Below, in pieces: positions 33,899 to 42,891 of a stretch of 64,000 nt of DNA (positions are counted from its first letter, which is position 1; every line of letters begins with the position of its first letter). The translations under genes and the position numbers were made by a program. The DNA comes from Streptomyces diacarni (GTDB lineage: Bacteria; Actinomycetota; Actinomycetes; Streptomycetales; Streptomycetaceae). The stretch is from positions 1 through 64,000 of the forward strand of contig NZ_QOIN01000054.1 in the NCBI RefSeq assembly GCF_003323715.1. Direction: 5' to 3'. A model generated the notes under the pieces. It ran no database searches and was not told where the DNA came from. It was given only the letters and a program-made list of their open reading frames with translations.

Positions 33899-35968
33899 AT
33901 GGCAACCGTTGCCCCTGACCCGCACCACCCCTCCCACCCCGTCGAGGTGTCCGCGCTGCTGGAACGCTCGCACCGGCTGGGCAGCGATCCGCGCAACACC
34001 AACTACGCCGGAGGGAACACCTCCGCGAAGGGAACAGCGCCCGACCCCGTCACCGGTGCCGACACCGAACTGATGTGGGTCAAGGGCTCCGGCGGCGACC
34101 TGGGCACGCTGACGGAAGAGGGGCTGGCGGCGCTCCGTGTGGACCGTCTCCGCGCACTTCCGGCCGTGTACCCGGGGGCCGAGCGCGAGGATGCGATGGT
34201 GGCCGCTTACGACTACTGCCTGCACGGCAAGGGGGGCGCGGCGCCGTCCATCGACACCGCGATGCATGCGCTGGTCGACGCCGCACACGTAGACCATCTG
34301 CACCCCGATTCCGGTATCGCGCTGGCATGCGCGGCGGACGGCGAGAAGCTGACCCGTGAGTGCTTCGGCGACACGGTGGCGTGGGTGCCGTGGCGGCGTC
34401 CCGGATTCCAGCTCGGCCTGGACATCGCCGCCGTGCAGGAGGCACACCCCGAGGCCATCGGCTGTGTCCTGGGCGGGCACGGCATCACGGCCTGGGGCAA
34501 CACGAGCGAGGAGTGCGAACGCAACTCCCTGCACATCATCCGCACCGCCGAGCGTTTCTTGACGGAACACGGCAGCGCCGAGCCCTTCGGCGCCGTACGT
34601 CCCGGTTACGCGCCGCTGCCGCCTGCCGAGCGGGCGGCACGCGCGGCGGCGCTCGCACCGACGGTGCGCGGGCTTGCCTCAAGCGATCACGCTCAGGTGG
34701 GACACTTCGATGACACACCGGCCCTCCTCGACTTCCTCTCCCGAACAGAGCACCCCCGACTGGCGGCACTGGGCACGTCGTGTCCGGATCACTTCCTGCG
34801 CACCAAAGTGCGCCCTCTCGTGCTGGACCTTCCCGCGGAATCGCCGCTGGAGGAGGCGGTCGAACGGCTGAGGGAGCTGCATGAGGAGTACCGCGCGGAC
34901 TATCGCGCGTACTACGAGCGGCACGCGTCACCGGGCTCCCCCGCGATGCGCGGTGCCGACCCGGCGATCGTGCTGGTGCCGGGAGTGGGCATGTTCAGCT
35001 TCGGCAAGGACAAGCAGACGGCGCGGGTCGCGGGCGAGTTCTACCTCAACGCCGTCAACGTGATGCGCGGCGCCGAATCGGTTTCCTCGTACGCGCCCAT
35101 CGAGGAGGCGGAGAAGTTCCGGATCGAGTACTGGGAGCTGGAGGAGGCCAAGCTGCGCCGGATGCCCGCTCCGCGTCCGCTGGCCACTCGCGTCGCGCTG
35201 GTCACGGGTGGGGGGTCCGGGATCGGCCGCGCCATCGCGCACCGGCTGACCGCCGAGGGCGCGTGCGTGGTGGTGGCCGACGTGAACGCGAAGAGCGCGG
35301 GCACGGTGGCCGAGGAGCTGGGAGGTCCCGACCACGCGCTGCCCGTGACGGTCGACGTCACCTCGGAGGAGCAGATCGCCGCGGCGTTCGCCGAAGCCGT
35401 CCGGGCATTCGGCGGCGTGGACCTGGTCGTCAGCAACGCCGGAATCTCCGTCTCCAAACCACTGGGCGAGACCACCGCCGCCGACTGGGACCGGCAGCAT
35501 TCCATCATGGCCCGCGGATCCTTCCTCGTGGCACGCGAGGCGGCCAGGGTGATGACCGAACAGAACATGGGCGGCGACATCGTCTACATCTCGTCCAAGA
35601 ACGGTGTCTTCGCCGGCTCCGACAACATCGCCTACGGCGCGGCCAAGGCCGACCAGGCGCACCAGGTGCGTCTGCTGGCGGCCGAGCTGGGCGAGCGAGG
35701 CATCCGCGTCAACGGCATCAACCCGGACGCCGTCGTGCGGGGTTCGGGCATCTTCGCGGGCGGCTGGGGCGCGCAGCGCGCTGCGGTCTACGGGGTGCCC
35801 GAGGAGGAGCTGGGTCGGTTCTACGCCCAGCGCACCCTCCTCAAGCGCGAGGTGCTACCGGAGCACGTCGCCGCCGCGGTCTTCGCGCTGACCGGTGGCG
35901 ACCTCAGCCGGACGACGGGACTCCACATCCCGGTCGACGCCGGTGTCGCCGCGGCTTTCCTGCGCTGA
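33899..35968 (+). CDS. rhaD: Bifunctional rhamnulose-1-phosphate aldolase / lactaldehyde dehydrogenase-type SDR
   Basis: ATG 33899 follows GAGGAGG. The 689-residue protein has an N-terminal class II aldolase domain (residues about 1-390; zinc ligands in HALVDAAHVDHLHPDSGIAL, with VLGGHGITAWG) and a C-terminal SDR domain (about 420-689). The SDR part shows GGGSGIGRAIA, LVVSNAGIS, YISSKNG, YGAAK and VNGINPDAVVRGSGIF. Such fusions split rhamnulose-1-phosphate to lactaldehyde and DHAP, with the SDR part presumably oxidising L-lactaldehyde to lactate. It lies between rhaI and rhaB. Confidence 0.92.
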   Translation: MATVAPDPHHPSHPVEVSALLERSHRLGSDPRNTNYAGGNTSAKGTAPDPVTGADTELMWVKGSGGDLGTLTEEGLAALRVDRLRALPAVYPGAEREDAMVAAYDYCLHGKGGAAPSIDTAMHALVDAAHVDHLHPDSGIALACAADGEKLTRECFGDTVAWVPWRRPGFQLGLDIAAVQEAHPEAIGCVLGGHGITAWGNTSEECERNSLHIIRTAERFLTEHGSAEPFGAVRPGYAPLPPAERAARAAALAPTVRGLASSDHAQVGHFDDTPALLDFLSRTEHPRLAALGTSCPDHFLRTKVRPLVLDLPAESPLEEAVERLRELHEEYRADYRAYYERHASPGSPAMRGADPAIVLVPGVGMFSFGKDKQTARVAGEFYLNAVNVMRGAESVSSYAPIEEAEKFRIEYWELEEAKLRRMPAPRPLATRVALVTGGGSGIGRAIAHRLTAEGACVVVADVNAKSAGTVAEELGGPDHALPVTVDVTSEEQIAAAFAEAVRAFGGVDLVVSNAGISVSKPLGETTAADWDRQHSIMARGSFLVAREAARVMTEQNMGGDIVYISSKNGVFAGSDNIAYGAAKADQAHQVRLLAAELGERGIRVNGINPDAVVRGSGIFAGGWGAQRAAVYGVPEEELGRFYAQRTLLKREVLPEHVAAAVFALTGGDLSRTTGLHIPVDAGVAAAFLR

Positions 35969-36111
35969 CGCCCACCGAGGGCGCCCTTCGCCTGATCCCT
36001 TCGCCTCGTTGACCGGTGGCGGACCGCACACCGTGGGGGCGGCCCGCCGCCGGTATCCCCTGGGGGCCTCGCCAATCCCCCGCCACCACCCGCCGACGTG
36101 AGGTCACCGCC

Positions 36112-37626
36112 GTGCCACGAGCCACCTCCGACTCCCCTGCCGGGGTCGCCTACGCCGCCGTCGACCTGGGCGCGTCCAGCGGGCGCGTCATCCTGGGCAC
36201 TGTGGCCGGGGAAGGACTGGCCCTGGAGGAGGTGCACCGCTTCCCGAACCGGCCGGTACGCGCGGGAGGGGCGGAACGGACGCTTCACTGGGACATCCTC
36301 GGCCTCTACCGAGGTGTGCTGGACGGGTTGTGTGCGGCCGCGACAAAGGCGGGGCGGCTCGCCTCGGTCGGTATCGACACCTGGGCCGTCGACTTCGGCG
36401 TGCTCGACGCGGACGGCGCTCTGCTGGGTAACCCGGTGCACTACCGCGACGCCCGTACGGACGGCATGGAAGCCGAGGTGGCCGCGGCGCTGTCCGCACC
36501 GGAGCTGTACGCGCACACAGGGTTGCAGCACCTGCCCTTCAACACCGTGTACCAGCTGTGCGCCGCCCGGAGGAGCGCCCAGTGGACCGTGGCACGTCAG
36601 CTGCTGCTGATCCCCGACCTCCTCTCCTACTGGCTGACCGGCACGCGGGGGACGGAGGTGACCAACGCGTCCACCACACAGCTGATCGACCCCCGCACGC
36701 GCGACTGGTCCCGGCCCGTCGCCGAGGCGCTCGACCTCGATGTGTCGCTCTTCCCGCCCCTGCGCCACCCCGGCGACCCGGCGGGTGAGCTGCTGCCCGG
36801 CACAGTGCCGGTGGCGGAGCGGCACGGGCCCGTCCCGGTGACCGCTGTCGGATCGCACGACACCGCCTCGGCTGTCGTAGGCGTACCCGCCGCCGGGGAA
36901 GACTTCGCGTACATCGCGACCGGCACCTGGTCGCTCGTGGGTATGGAACTGGACACGCCGATACTGACGGAGGAGAGCCGCAGGGCCAACTTCACCAACG
37001 AACTCGGGGTGGACGGGACGGTGCGCTACCTGCGCAACACCATGGGGCTGTGGCTGCTCCAGGAGTGCCTGCGCGAGTGGGAGGCCGGTGGTTCCAGGCA
37101 GAACCTCCCCGGGCTGCTCGGCAGCGCGGCCAAGGTTCCCGTGCTGCGCTCGGTCGTGGACGCCGGCGACCCGGAGTTCCTCGCACCGGGCGGCATGGTG
37201 GGCCGGATCGCCGAGGCCTGCCGGCGTACGGGGCAGCCCGTCCCGCGCGACCCGGCACAGACGGCACGCTGTGTGCTGGACTCGCTCGCTCTCGCCCACC
37301 GCGCCGCCGTCGCCGACGCGCAGCGGCTGTCGAACCGAGAGGTGCGCACGGTCCACGTCGTCGGCGGCGGCGTTCACAACGAGCTGCTGTGCCAGCTGAC
37401 GGCCGACGCCTGCGGCCTGCCGGTCGTCGCCGGGCCCGCGGAGGCGGCGGCCTACGGCAACATCCTGGTACAGGCCCGAGCGGCGGGAGCACTGCACGGA
37501 GATCTCGCCACACTGCGAACGGTTCTGGGCAGCGCTCTTCGGCTACGCCTGTACGAGCCCGCAGGCGATCAACGCCCCTGGGAACGGGCCGCCGCCCGCG
37601 TCCGGGGGAGCTCGGGCACGACGTAG
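36112..37626 (+). CDS. rhaB: Rhamnulokinase
   Basis: The GTG at 36112 with GAGGT about eight bases upstream is preferred; an in-frame ATG at 36016 would add 32 unlikely Arg/Pro-rich residues. The protein has 504 residues of the FGGY kinase family: YAAVDLGASSGRVILG (phosphate-binding N-terminus), SVGIDTWAVDFGVLDADG, the catalytic Asp region AVGSHDTASAVVGVPAAGED, IATGTWSLVGMEL and VHVVGGGVHNELLCQLTADA. It phosphorylates L-rhamnulose. It completes the catabolic set, the mutarotase rhaM not being seen. Confidence 0.92.
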   Translation: MPRATSDSPAGVAYAAVDLGASSGRVILGTVAGEGLALEEVHRFPNRPVRAGGAERTLHWDILGLYRGVLDGLCAAATKAGRLASVGIDTWAVDFGVLDADGALLGNPVHYRDARTDGMEAEVAAALSAPELYAHTGLQHLPFNTVYQLCAARRSAQWTVARQLLLIPDLLSYWLTGTRGTEVTNASTTQLIDPRTRDWSRPVAEALDLDVSLFPPLRHPGDPAGELLPGTVPVAERHGPVPVTAVGSHDTASAVVGVPAAGEDFAYIATGTWSLVGMELDTPILTEESRRANFTNELGVDGTVRYLRNTMGLWLLQECLREWEAGGSRQNLPGLLGSAAKVPVLRSVVDAGDPEFLAPGGMVGRIAEACRRTGQPVPRDPAQTARCVLDSLALAHRAAVADAQRLSNREVRTVHVVGGGVHNELLCQLTADACGLPVVAGPAEAAAYGNILVQARAAGALHGDLATLRTVLGSALRLRLYEPAGDQRPWERAAARVRGSSGTT

Positions 37627-38019
37627 GCCACACCTGGTGCGCTCGCTGAGATGCTTTGGCGTCCTGGAAGCGGCATGGGAAAGCCGGCCGCTCCACAACC
37701 CATCTCAGTGCTCCGGTCCGCCCGTCTTCTCCAGGCCTACGGACGAGAGGTGTTCACGCTGGCAAGCGGGCGCCTCTGCCCGTTCACCAGCCAGTAGGAG
37801 GTCGGCGATCCGCACGTGCTCTGCGCAGCGGACAGTGGCCCGATCCCGCCGGCAGGGTCCGGGCTGCGTCGACCTCGCTGTTACCGAACGCGGACACGAA
37901 CCGGTGAACAACTTCCCCCTCCAGGGCCATCTCACAGGGTGTAGCGAACAGCAGACTCGGGCGGCGCCGGTCACCACAGGGGCTGGCGCCGCACATTGAC
38001 ACTTTTAGGGATTTCCGCC
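37627..38019. other. Intergenic region without a recognisable gene
   Basis: About 390 bases between rhaB and the lipoprotein gene. Short frames exist but none has family-like sequence. AGGG at 38007-38010 serves the lipoprotein start. Confidence 0.5.
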
Positions 38020-38616
38020 ATGACAACCCGCCGCACCCGCCGCACCGCCCGCTCCGCCACCCTGCTCGCGGTGGCCGCCGCCGCGGCGTTCTCTGTGACC
38101 GCCTGCCAAAGCACAGACAACGACGCATCCGGCCCCCACAAGGCCAGCACCAGCGCGCAGTCCCAGGCGCAGAACGAGAGCCCCTCCCTCACCTCCAAGA
38201 ACGCCTCTGCGGCTCGCACCCAGACCCTGGTCGACGGGAGCAAGGCCAAGATCTCCAAGCTCGACGGCCAGCACTACCGCGCCGAGATCGTCAGCGACGG
38301 TGCCGTCATCGCCACACTGGACGCCGACGGACACGACGCCGGGATGGACGGCAACGGCATGTTCGTCACCCTCACCCCGGGCGGACACATCTCCTCCTGG
38401 ATGGACACCGGCCAGCAAGGCCCCGGCACCTTCAACCTCGAAGGCGGCTGGAAGGCCAAGATCACCAAGCAGGACGAGGACCACTACCGCGCCCAGATCA
38501 TCGGCCACGACGACGTCATGGGCACGATCGACGCCAACGGACACGACGCAGGCCTCGACGCCAACGGCATATCCATCGTCCTCACCACCGGCGGCCTCAT
38601 CAGCTCCCACGAGTGA
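38020..38616 (+). CDS. Lipoprotein with two tandem copies of one domain
   Basis: ATG 38020 gives 198 residues. The signal peptide TARSATLLAVAAAAAFSVTA ends in a lipobox with Cys near residue 29. A Ser/Ala/Gln-rich spacer follows. Two homologous units of about 55 residues come next: KAKISKLDGQHYRAEIVSDG...DADGHDAGMDGNGMFVTL and KAKITKQDEDHYRAQIIGHD...DANGHDAGLDANGISIVL. Each unit ends in a GGxISS motif. The repeated DGHDAG(M/L)DxNG looks like a calcium-type or surface-loop motif. Family not recognised. It is presumably anchored outside the membrane. A terminator-like hairpin follows the stop directly. Confidence 0.8.
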   Translation: MTTRRTRRTARSATLLAVAAAAAFSVTACQSTDNDASGPHKASTSAQSQAQNESPSLTSKNASAARTQTLVDGSKAKISKLDGQHYRAEIVSDGAVIATLDADGHDAGMDGNGMFVTLTPGGHISSWMDTGQQGPGTFNLEGGWKAKITKQDEDHYRAQIIGHDDVMGTIDANGHDAGLDANGISIVLTTGGLISSHE

Positions 38617-38655
38617 GACCCCGACAAGGCCCGGGCGAGCCAGAGGGTCGGGGTC
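38617..38655 (+). terminator. Hairpin terminator after lipoprotein gene
   Basis: A perfect 9-base stem GACCCCGAC (38617-38625) pairs with GTCGGGGTC (38647-38655) around a 21-base loop, beginning immediately after the stop codon. There is no T-run, as usual in Streptomyces. Confidence 0.6.
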
Positions 38656-39020
38656 GGGTGGCGAAGACAAGCTGGTCTCCGTCAGGAGTGCGGTGCGCCA
38701 GTCGGCCAGGTCACCTGCCCGTCCAGCGCCATGTTGCTCGCCGCCCCTGACCGACTGGCCCGTGGGCGGCCGGACGTAGAGGTGGGTGAGCTCGGGCGGG
38801 GGGTTTCCGTGTGCCCGAGCCTGGAGGCGAAGGTGCGGGCGGGCAGCGGCTTCCGGTCCGGTAAGCCTTCAGGTACTCGTACCCCACCATCCGTGTCCAG
38901 GTACGGGACCGGGTCCGCGGCCAAGGCGTTCGCGCCCGTGGTGGCGGCCATGTGTGGCCGCCACCCTTGCTTCCGGCGGACGGAATCCGCCCGGAGACCG
39001 CGTCGCGCATCTTCGTCGTT
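38656..39020. other. Intergenic region without a recognisable gene
   Basis: About 365 bases between the terminator and the 3' end of the sulfatase gene. Two overlapping minus-strand frames exist (for example one reading PVPYLDTDGGVRVPEGLPD), but neither matches a family I know nor has a ribosome site. Confidence 0.45.
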
Positions 39021-40826
39021 TCAGTTCCCAGGGAAGAGGCGCGCGAGTTCGTTCGCCAGTCCGGTCAGCTGGTCGCGGTCGGGTTGCCCGGTGGCGGCGG
39101 CCAGTTGGAGCAGCGACGTGGAACCCCGGATCGTCAGCAGCTCGGAGTCGGTGAGGCCGGGCACGAAACGGCGCACCGCTTCGACGGCCACCGGGTCGGA
39201 CAGCAGTACGGCCAGCGGCGTACGCAGTCCGAGCCTGCCCTCGGGGAACTCGTCGGCCCGCGGCGCGTGATCCAGCGCCGCCGACTGCCGTGGCTGCCCC
39301 CGGTGCGCGGCGACCTGAAGGTATGCCGTGGTCACCTCCTCCGGGGTGCGGGGCAGGCCGAGGCGCTCGTACTGGTCCGGTGGAGCGTCGCCGTCGCGCA
39401 GCTGCTGCACCAGCAGGCGGAGCATGCGCAGCTCCACGTCGTCGTCCACGACCGGCCGCTCCTGCCGGGGGTCGTCGGCCAGGTCGTAGAGCAGCGCTCC
39501 GAACCGTGAGGGGTCGAAGCCGGGTGCTGTTCTGGCGGGGACCCGCAGTGTTCGGACGCCCTTGGTGAAGTCGAAGGGCTCCGCCAGTTCCGCGTCGGCC
39601 AGTTCGGCGGGGGTGAAGCGGCCCCGCCCGTGTGTGGGCATCAGGGTGTGTTCGTAGAGGGGCTGGTTCGTCGCGTCGTGGCAGGAACGCATGTAGACCC
39701 AGCGGCCGTCGGTGATGTTGACGTGGCCGCCGAACATGCCGAAGACCGCGGACTGGCGCCGCGGCACCTCGCCCAGGGAGCCGTCGGTCGCTTCGCCCAG
39801 GGGGCGGCCCTGCATGTCGGGGGTGCGGTCGACGCCGAAGAACTCCAGCAGTGTCGGGGCGATGTCGATGGTCTGGACGAGGCCCGAATGGCGGCTGCCC
39901 GCGTGTGCGGGGCGACGCGGGTCCCACACGAACAGGGGGATGTTCGACAGCTCGTTGTACCAGGGCTGGACGAGCTTGCCCCACCAGCCCTTCTCACCGA
40001 GCAGCAGCCCATGGTCGGTACAGACGATCAGCAGGGTGTCGTCCCACAGGCCGTGCTCGTCCATCGCGTCCAGGACTCGGCCCAGCGAGTTGTCGCACAT
40101 GGACAGCAGCGCCGCGTACTCGAAGCGTGCGTGGGTGGATTGCTCCTCGGCCTCGGTGACCTTGGTGTAGTCCGGCCAGTCGAAGTGCGGGCCCTCGTAG
40201 TCGTGCGGGTAGAGGTCTTTGTAGCTCTTGTGCGAGAAGAAGGGCTCGTGCGGGTCGAAGGTCTCGATCTGCACGAACCAGTCGTCCTGGTCCCGGTTGA
40301 CGCGCAGGAACTCCAGCCCCGCGTCGAAGGTGAGCGTCTGCGGGTGCTTGTCCTCGGTGTCCATGTGCGCACGGTTGATCCAGTCCTGGCGCCACAGGTC
40401 GTTGCGGTTGCTGTGGAGGTCGTCGGGCGGTACGGGGTCGGCCACCTGCCCTTTCCAGGCATCGCCTTCCTGGCCCCGGAAGAACTCCCAGGTGTTGTAG
40501 CGCCCGTGGTAGGTGGCGCCGCCGTCCTCCCAGTAGTGCTGGTGGTCACTGACCAGGTGGGTGTACACACCGTGCTGCTTGAGCATCTCGGGCATGGAGT
40601 CGTCGAACGGCTCCAGCGGGCCCCAGCTCCTGTGCAGGAAGTTGTGCCTGCCCGTGTGCAGTTCGCGGCGCGCCGGCATGCAGGGCATCGACCCCACGTA
40701 GCAGTTGTCGTACGTGGTGGACAGGGCGGCGAGGCGTGCGAAGTTCGGGGCGTGGACCCAGTCGGCGCCGTAGGGAGGCAGCAGGTGCCGGTTCAGGCTG
40801 TCGAACATGACCATGACGGCCTTCAT
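39021..40826 (-). CDS. Sulfatase
   Basis: A 601-residue alkaline-phosphatase-superfamily sulfatase without signal peptide. Metal residues are in MKAVMVMFDSLNRHLLPPYG (Asp9) and LLIVCTDHGLLLGEKGWWGK. The sulfatase signature CxPxR is CMPAR (Cys49-Arg53), in YVGSMPCMPARRELHTGRHN, so Cys49 should be converted to formylglycine. A cytoplasmic sulfatase would act on imported oligosaccharides. Its ATG overlaps the GH2 stop (ATGA), linking it to the glycan cluster. Substrate inferred as a sulfated sugar; a phosphonate ester hydrolase is a less likely alternative. Confidence 0.87.
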   Translation of the reverse strand: MKAVMVMFDSLNRHLLPPYGADWVHAPNFARLAALSTTYDNCYVGSMPCMPARRELHTGRHNFLHRSWGPLEPFDDSMPEMLKQHGVYTHLVSDHQHYWEDGGATYHGRYNTWEFFRGQEGDAWKGQVADPVPPDDLHSNRNDLWRQDWINRAHMDTEDKHPQTLTFDAGLEFLRVNRDQDDWFVQIETFDPHEPFFSHKSYKDLYPHDYEGPHFDWPDYTKVTEAEEQSTHARFEYAALLSMCDNSLGRVLDAMDEHGLWDDTLLIVCTDHGLLLGEKGWWGKLVQPWYNELSNIPLFVWDPRRPAHAGSRHSGLVQTIDIAPTLLEFFGVDRTPDMQGRPLGEATDGSLGEVPRRQSAVFGMFGGHVNITDGRWVYMRSCHDATNQPLYEHTLMPTHGRGRFTPAELADAELAEPFDFTKGVRTLRVPARTAPGFDPSRFGALLYDLADDPRQERPVVDDDVELRMLRLLVQQLRDGDAPPDQYERLGLPRTPEEVTTAYLQVAAHRGQPRQSAALDHAPRADEFPEGRLGLRTPLAVLLSDPVAVEAVRRFVPGLTDSELLTIRGSTSLLQLAAATGQPDRDQLTGLANELARLFPGN

Positions 40827-42808
40827 GCGTGTGCTCCTCCTGCCGGGCCTGGTGCTTCCGTGGGGCGTGGCCCTTTCGTCGAGCCCGGTTCTTCCGTGGG
40901 GTGTGGCGCTTCCGCGGGGCCTCGTCCGTTCGCGGGGCGTCGCCCGTCCTTGCCGTCGGTGGCGTCGGTGCCGGCGCGCTGCTGCCTTGCGTCGGCTTCG
41001 ATGGCCGCGGGGCGGAGTTGAGCCGCGCGGATGCGCCGGATCTCGAACTTCTCCGACCGGTCGAATCCGTAGATCCCGTTCTGTTCCTGGAAAACATCGG
41101 TCAGCTGCGTGTAGCAGTAGCCGAACATGTCCGGATGGTCAAGCAGCACGCCGACGAGTCCGTCGAATCGGGTGTGGAACTCCTCGACGCTGCGTACGCG
41201 GTCGCCGTAGCCCCAGGACCCGGTGGCCGTCTGCGGCCGCCCGGCTTCGGCGGGGTTCCACCAGATGCCGCCGAACTCGCTGACGAAGAAGGGCTGCCCC
41301 CGGTAGTCGATGGACCAGGAGTGGCCAGTGGTGTCCGACCGGTTCACGTAGGGTTCGCCGTCGGCGAGTGCGCTGTGCGCGGCGGCGAAAGCTTCCGGGT
41401 CCTGTTCGTAGTCGTGGCTGTCGAACACGTCGGACTCGGCGATCCGGTGCGCGTAGCCGGAGGTGTCGAGGACGGGCCGGGAGGTGTCGTGGGCCTTGGT
41501 GGCCAGGAACATGCCGCGCATGACGTCGTCCAGCGCGGTGATCCTGTCGCCGTAGTCCTGCCAGGTCTCGTTCATCGGGCACCAGCCGATGATCGCCGGG
41601 TGGGAGTGGTCCCTCTCCAGTACCTCCAGCCATTCTTGGAGGTACGACGCGTCCGGTCGCTGGTTGGTGGACTGGCCCTCGCCCGTGTTGCAGCCCCAGT
41701 CGCCGAACTCGCCCCACACCAGGTAGCCCAGTCGGTCGGCGTGGTGGAGGTAGCGCTCCTCGAAGACCTTCTGGTGCAGTCGTGCGCCGTTGAAGCCGGC
41801 CGCCTGGCCGAGCTGGATGTCGCGCACGAGATCGGCGTCGGTGGGCGCGGTCATCAGCCCGTCCGGGTAGTAGCCCTGGTCCAGTACCAGTCGCTGGAAG
41901 ACGACATCGCCGTTGAGCCTGATCTGCTTGCCGGTGATGGCGACGCTGCGCAGCCCTGCGTACGACTCCACCGTGTCGACGGCGCGTCCGTCCGCGTCGC
42001 GCAGCTCGATGTCGAGTCCGTAGAGATGGGGGTCGTCCGGCGACCAGAGCCGGACCCGCTCGGGTGGCAGGACCAGGCTGAGCCGGGGTGTGAGGTCGAG
42101 GTCGGCGCGCACGGTGCCGCTGACCGCCTCGCCCGCGCCGTCGCTGACGTGGACGTGGACGACGCCGCCGGGCAGGTTCGCCGAGAGCGGCACCTCCACC
42201 TCGAACGCTCCTGCCGCCACGTTCGGTGTGATGCGGGGGCGGCGGATGGCGGTCTGCGGCACCGGTTCCATCCACACCGTCTGCCAGATGCCCGTGGTGC
42301 GCCTGTAGGTGGCCGCGCGGGGCGTGTAGCGCACCGACTGCTTTCCTCTGGCCTGTGGCGCCTCGGGGTCGTCGCGGGCCCGGACCACGACAGGCACCGG
42401 CTCTCCCGCGGGTGCGGCGTCGGTGACGTCGAGGCTGAAGCCGCAGAAGCCGCCGCGGTGCCGGCCCACCTCGATGCCGTTCACCCACACCGTCGCGTCG
42501 TGATCGACCGCGCCGAAGTGCAGCAGCACCCGGTCGCCTGCCCATTGCGGTGGGACGGTGATTGTGCGGCGGTACCAGACGGCGCGCAGGAAGTCCTGCT
42601 CCTCGACCCCCGAGAGCCGGGCCTCCGGGGCGAAGGGGACCACGATCTCGCCGGACAGTTCCCTCCCGGTCAGCCCGCGCTCCCGGCCGGTGTCGGACCG
42701 GTCGGTCTCGAACCCCCATCTGCCGTTGAGGTTCTGCCAGCGGTCGCGCTGGAACTGCGGCCGCGGATACTCCGGCCGGGGCGGGTCGGTCCGATCGTCA
42801 GCCGGCAT
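40823..42808 (-). CDS. Glycoside hydrolase family 2 enzyme
   Basis: ATG 42808 has AAGGTGG upstream; a GTG at 42817 is also in frame. The 661-residue protein has the GH2 order: sugar-binding N-domain (NLNGRWGFETD; FLRAVWYRRTITVPPQWAGD; VDHDATVWVNGIEVGRHRGG), an immunoglobulin-like domain, and a TIM barrel. The acid/base Glu is in WCPMNETWQDYG and the nucleophile Glu in FFVSEFGGIWWNP. GH2 covers beta-galactosidase, beta-glucuronidase and beta-mannosidase, and the exact sugar is unclear. No signal peptide. The last 50 residues are Pro/Gly/Glu repeats (EEPGSTKGPRPTEAPGPAGG), absent from typical members. Confidence 0.85.
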   Translation of the reverse strand: MPADDRTDPPRPEYPRPQFQRDRWQNLNGRWGFETDRSDTGRERGLTGRELSGEIVVPFAPEARLSGVEEQDFLRAVWYRRTITVPPQWAGDRVLLHFGAVDHDATVWVNGIEVGRHRGGFCGFSLDVTDAAPAGEPVPVVVRARDDPEAPQARGKQSVRYTPRAATYRRTTGIWQTVWMEPVPQTAIRRPRITPNVAAGAFEVEVPLSANLPGGVVHVHVSDGAGEAVSGTVRADLDLTPRLSLVLPPERVRLWSPDDPHLYGLDIELRDADGRAVDTVESYAGLRSVAITGKQIRLNGDVVFQRLVLDQGYYPDGLMTAPTDADLVRDIQLGQAAGFNGARLHQKVFEERYLHHADRLGYLVWGEFGDWGCNTGEGQSTNQRPDASYLQEWLEVLERDHSHPAIIGWCPMNETWQDYGDRITALDDVMRGMFLATKAHDTSRPVLDTSGYAHRIAESDVFDSHDYEQDPEAFAAAHSALADGEPYVNRSDTTGHSWSIDYRGQPFFVSEFGGIWWNPAEAGRPQTATGSWGYGDRVRSVEEFHTRFDGLVGVLLDHPDMFGYCYTQLTDVFQEQNGIYGFDRSEKFEIRRIRAAQLRPAAIEADARQQRAGTDATDGKDGRRPANGRGPAEAPHPTEEPGSTKGPRPTEAPGPAGGAHA

Positions 42809-42891
42809 GGGAGCCACCTTTCCACTCAGCTGGTCTCAGCTCATCTCGGTGCGTCGACAGTTCGCCGGCGGGTGCCGCCACCCGCCGGCTC

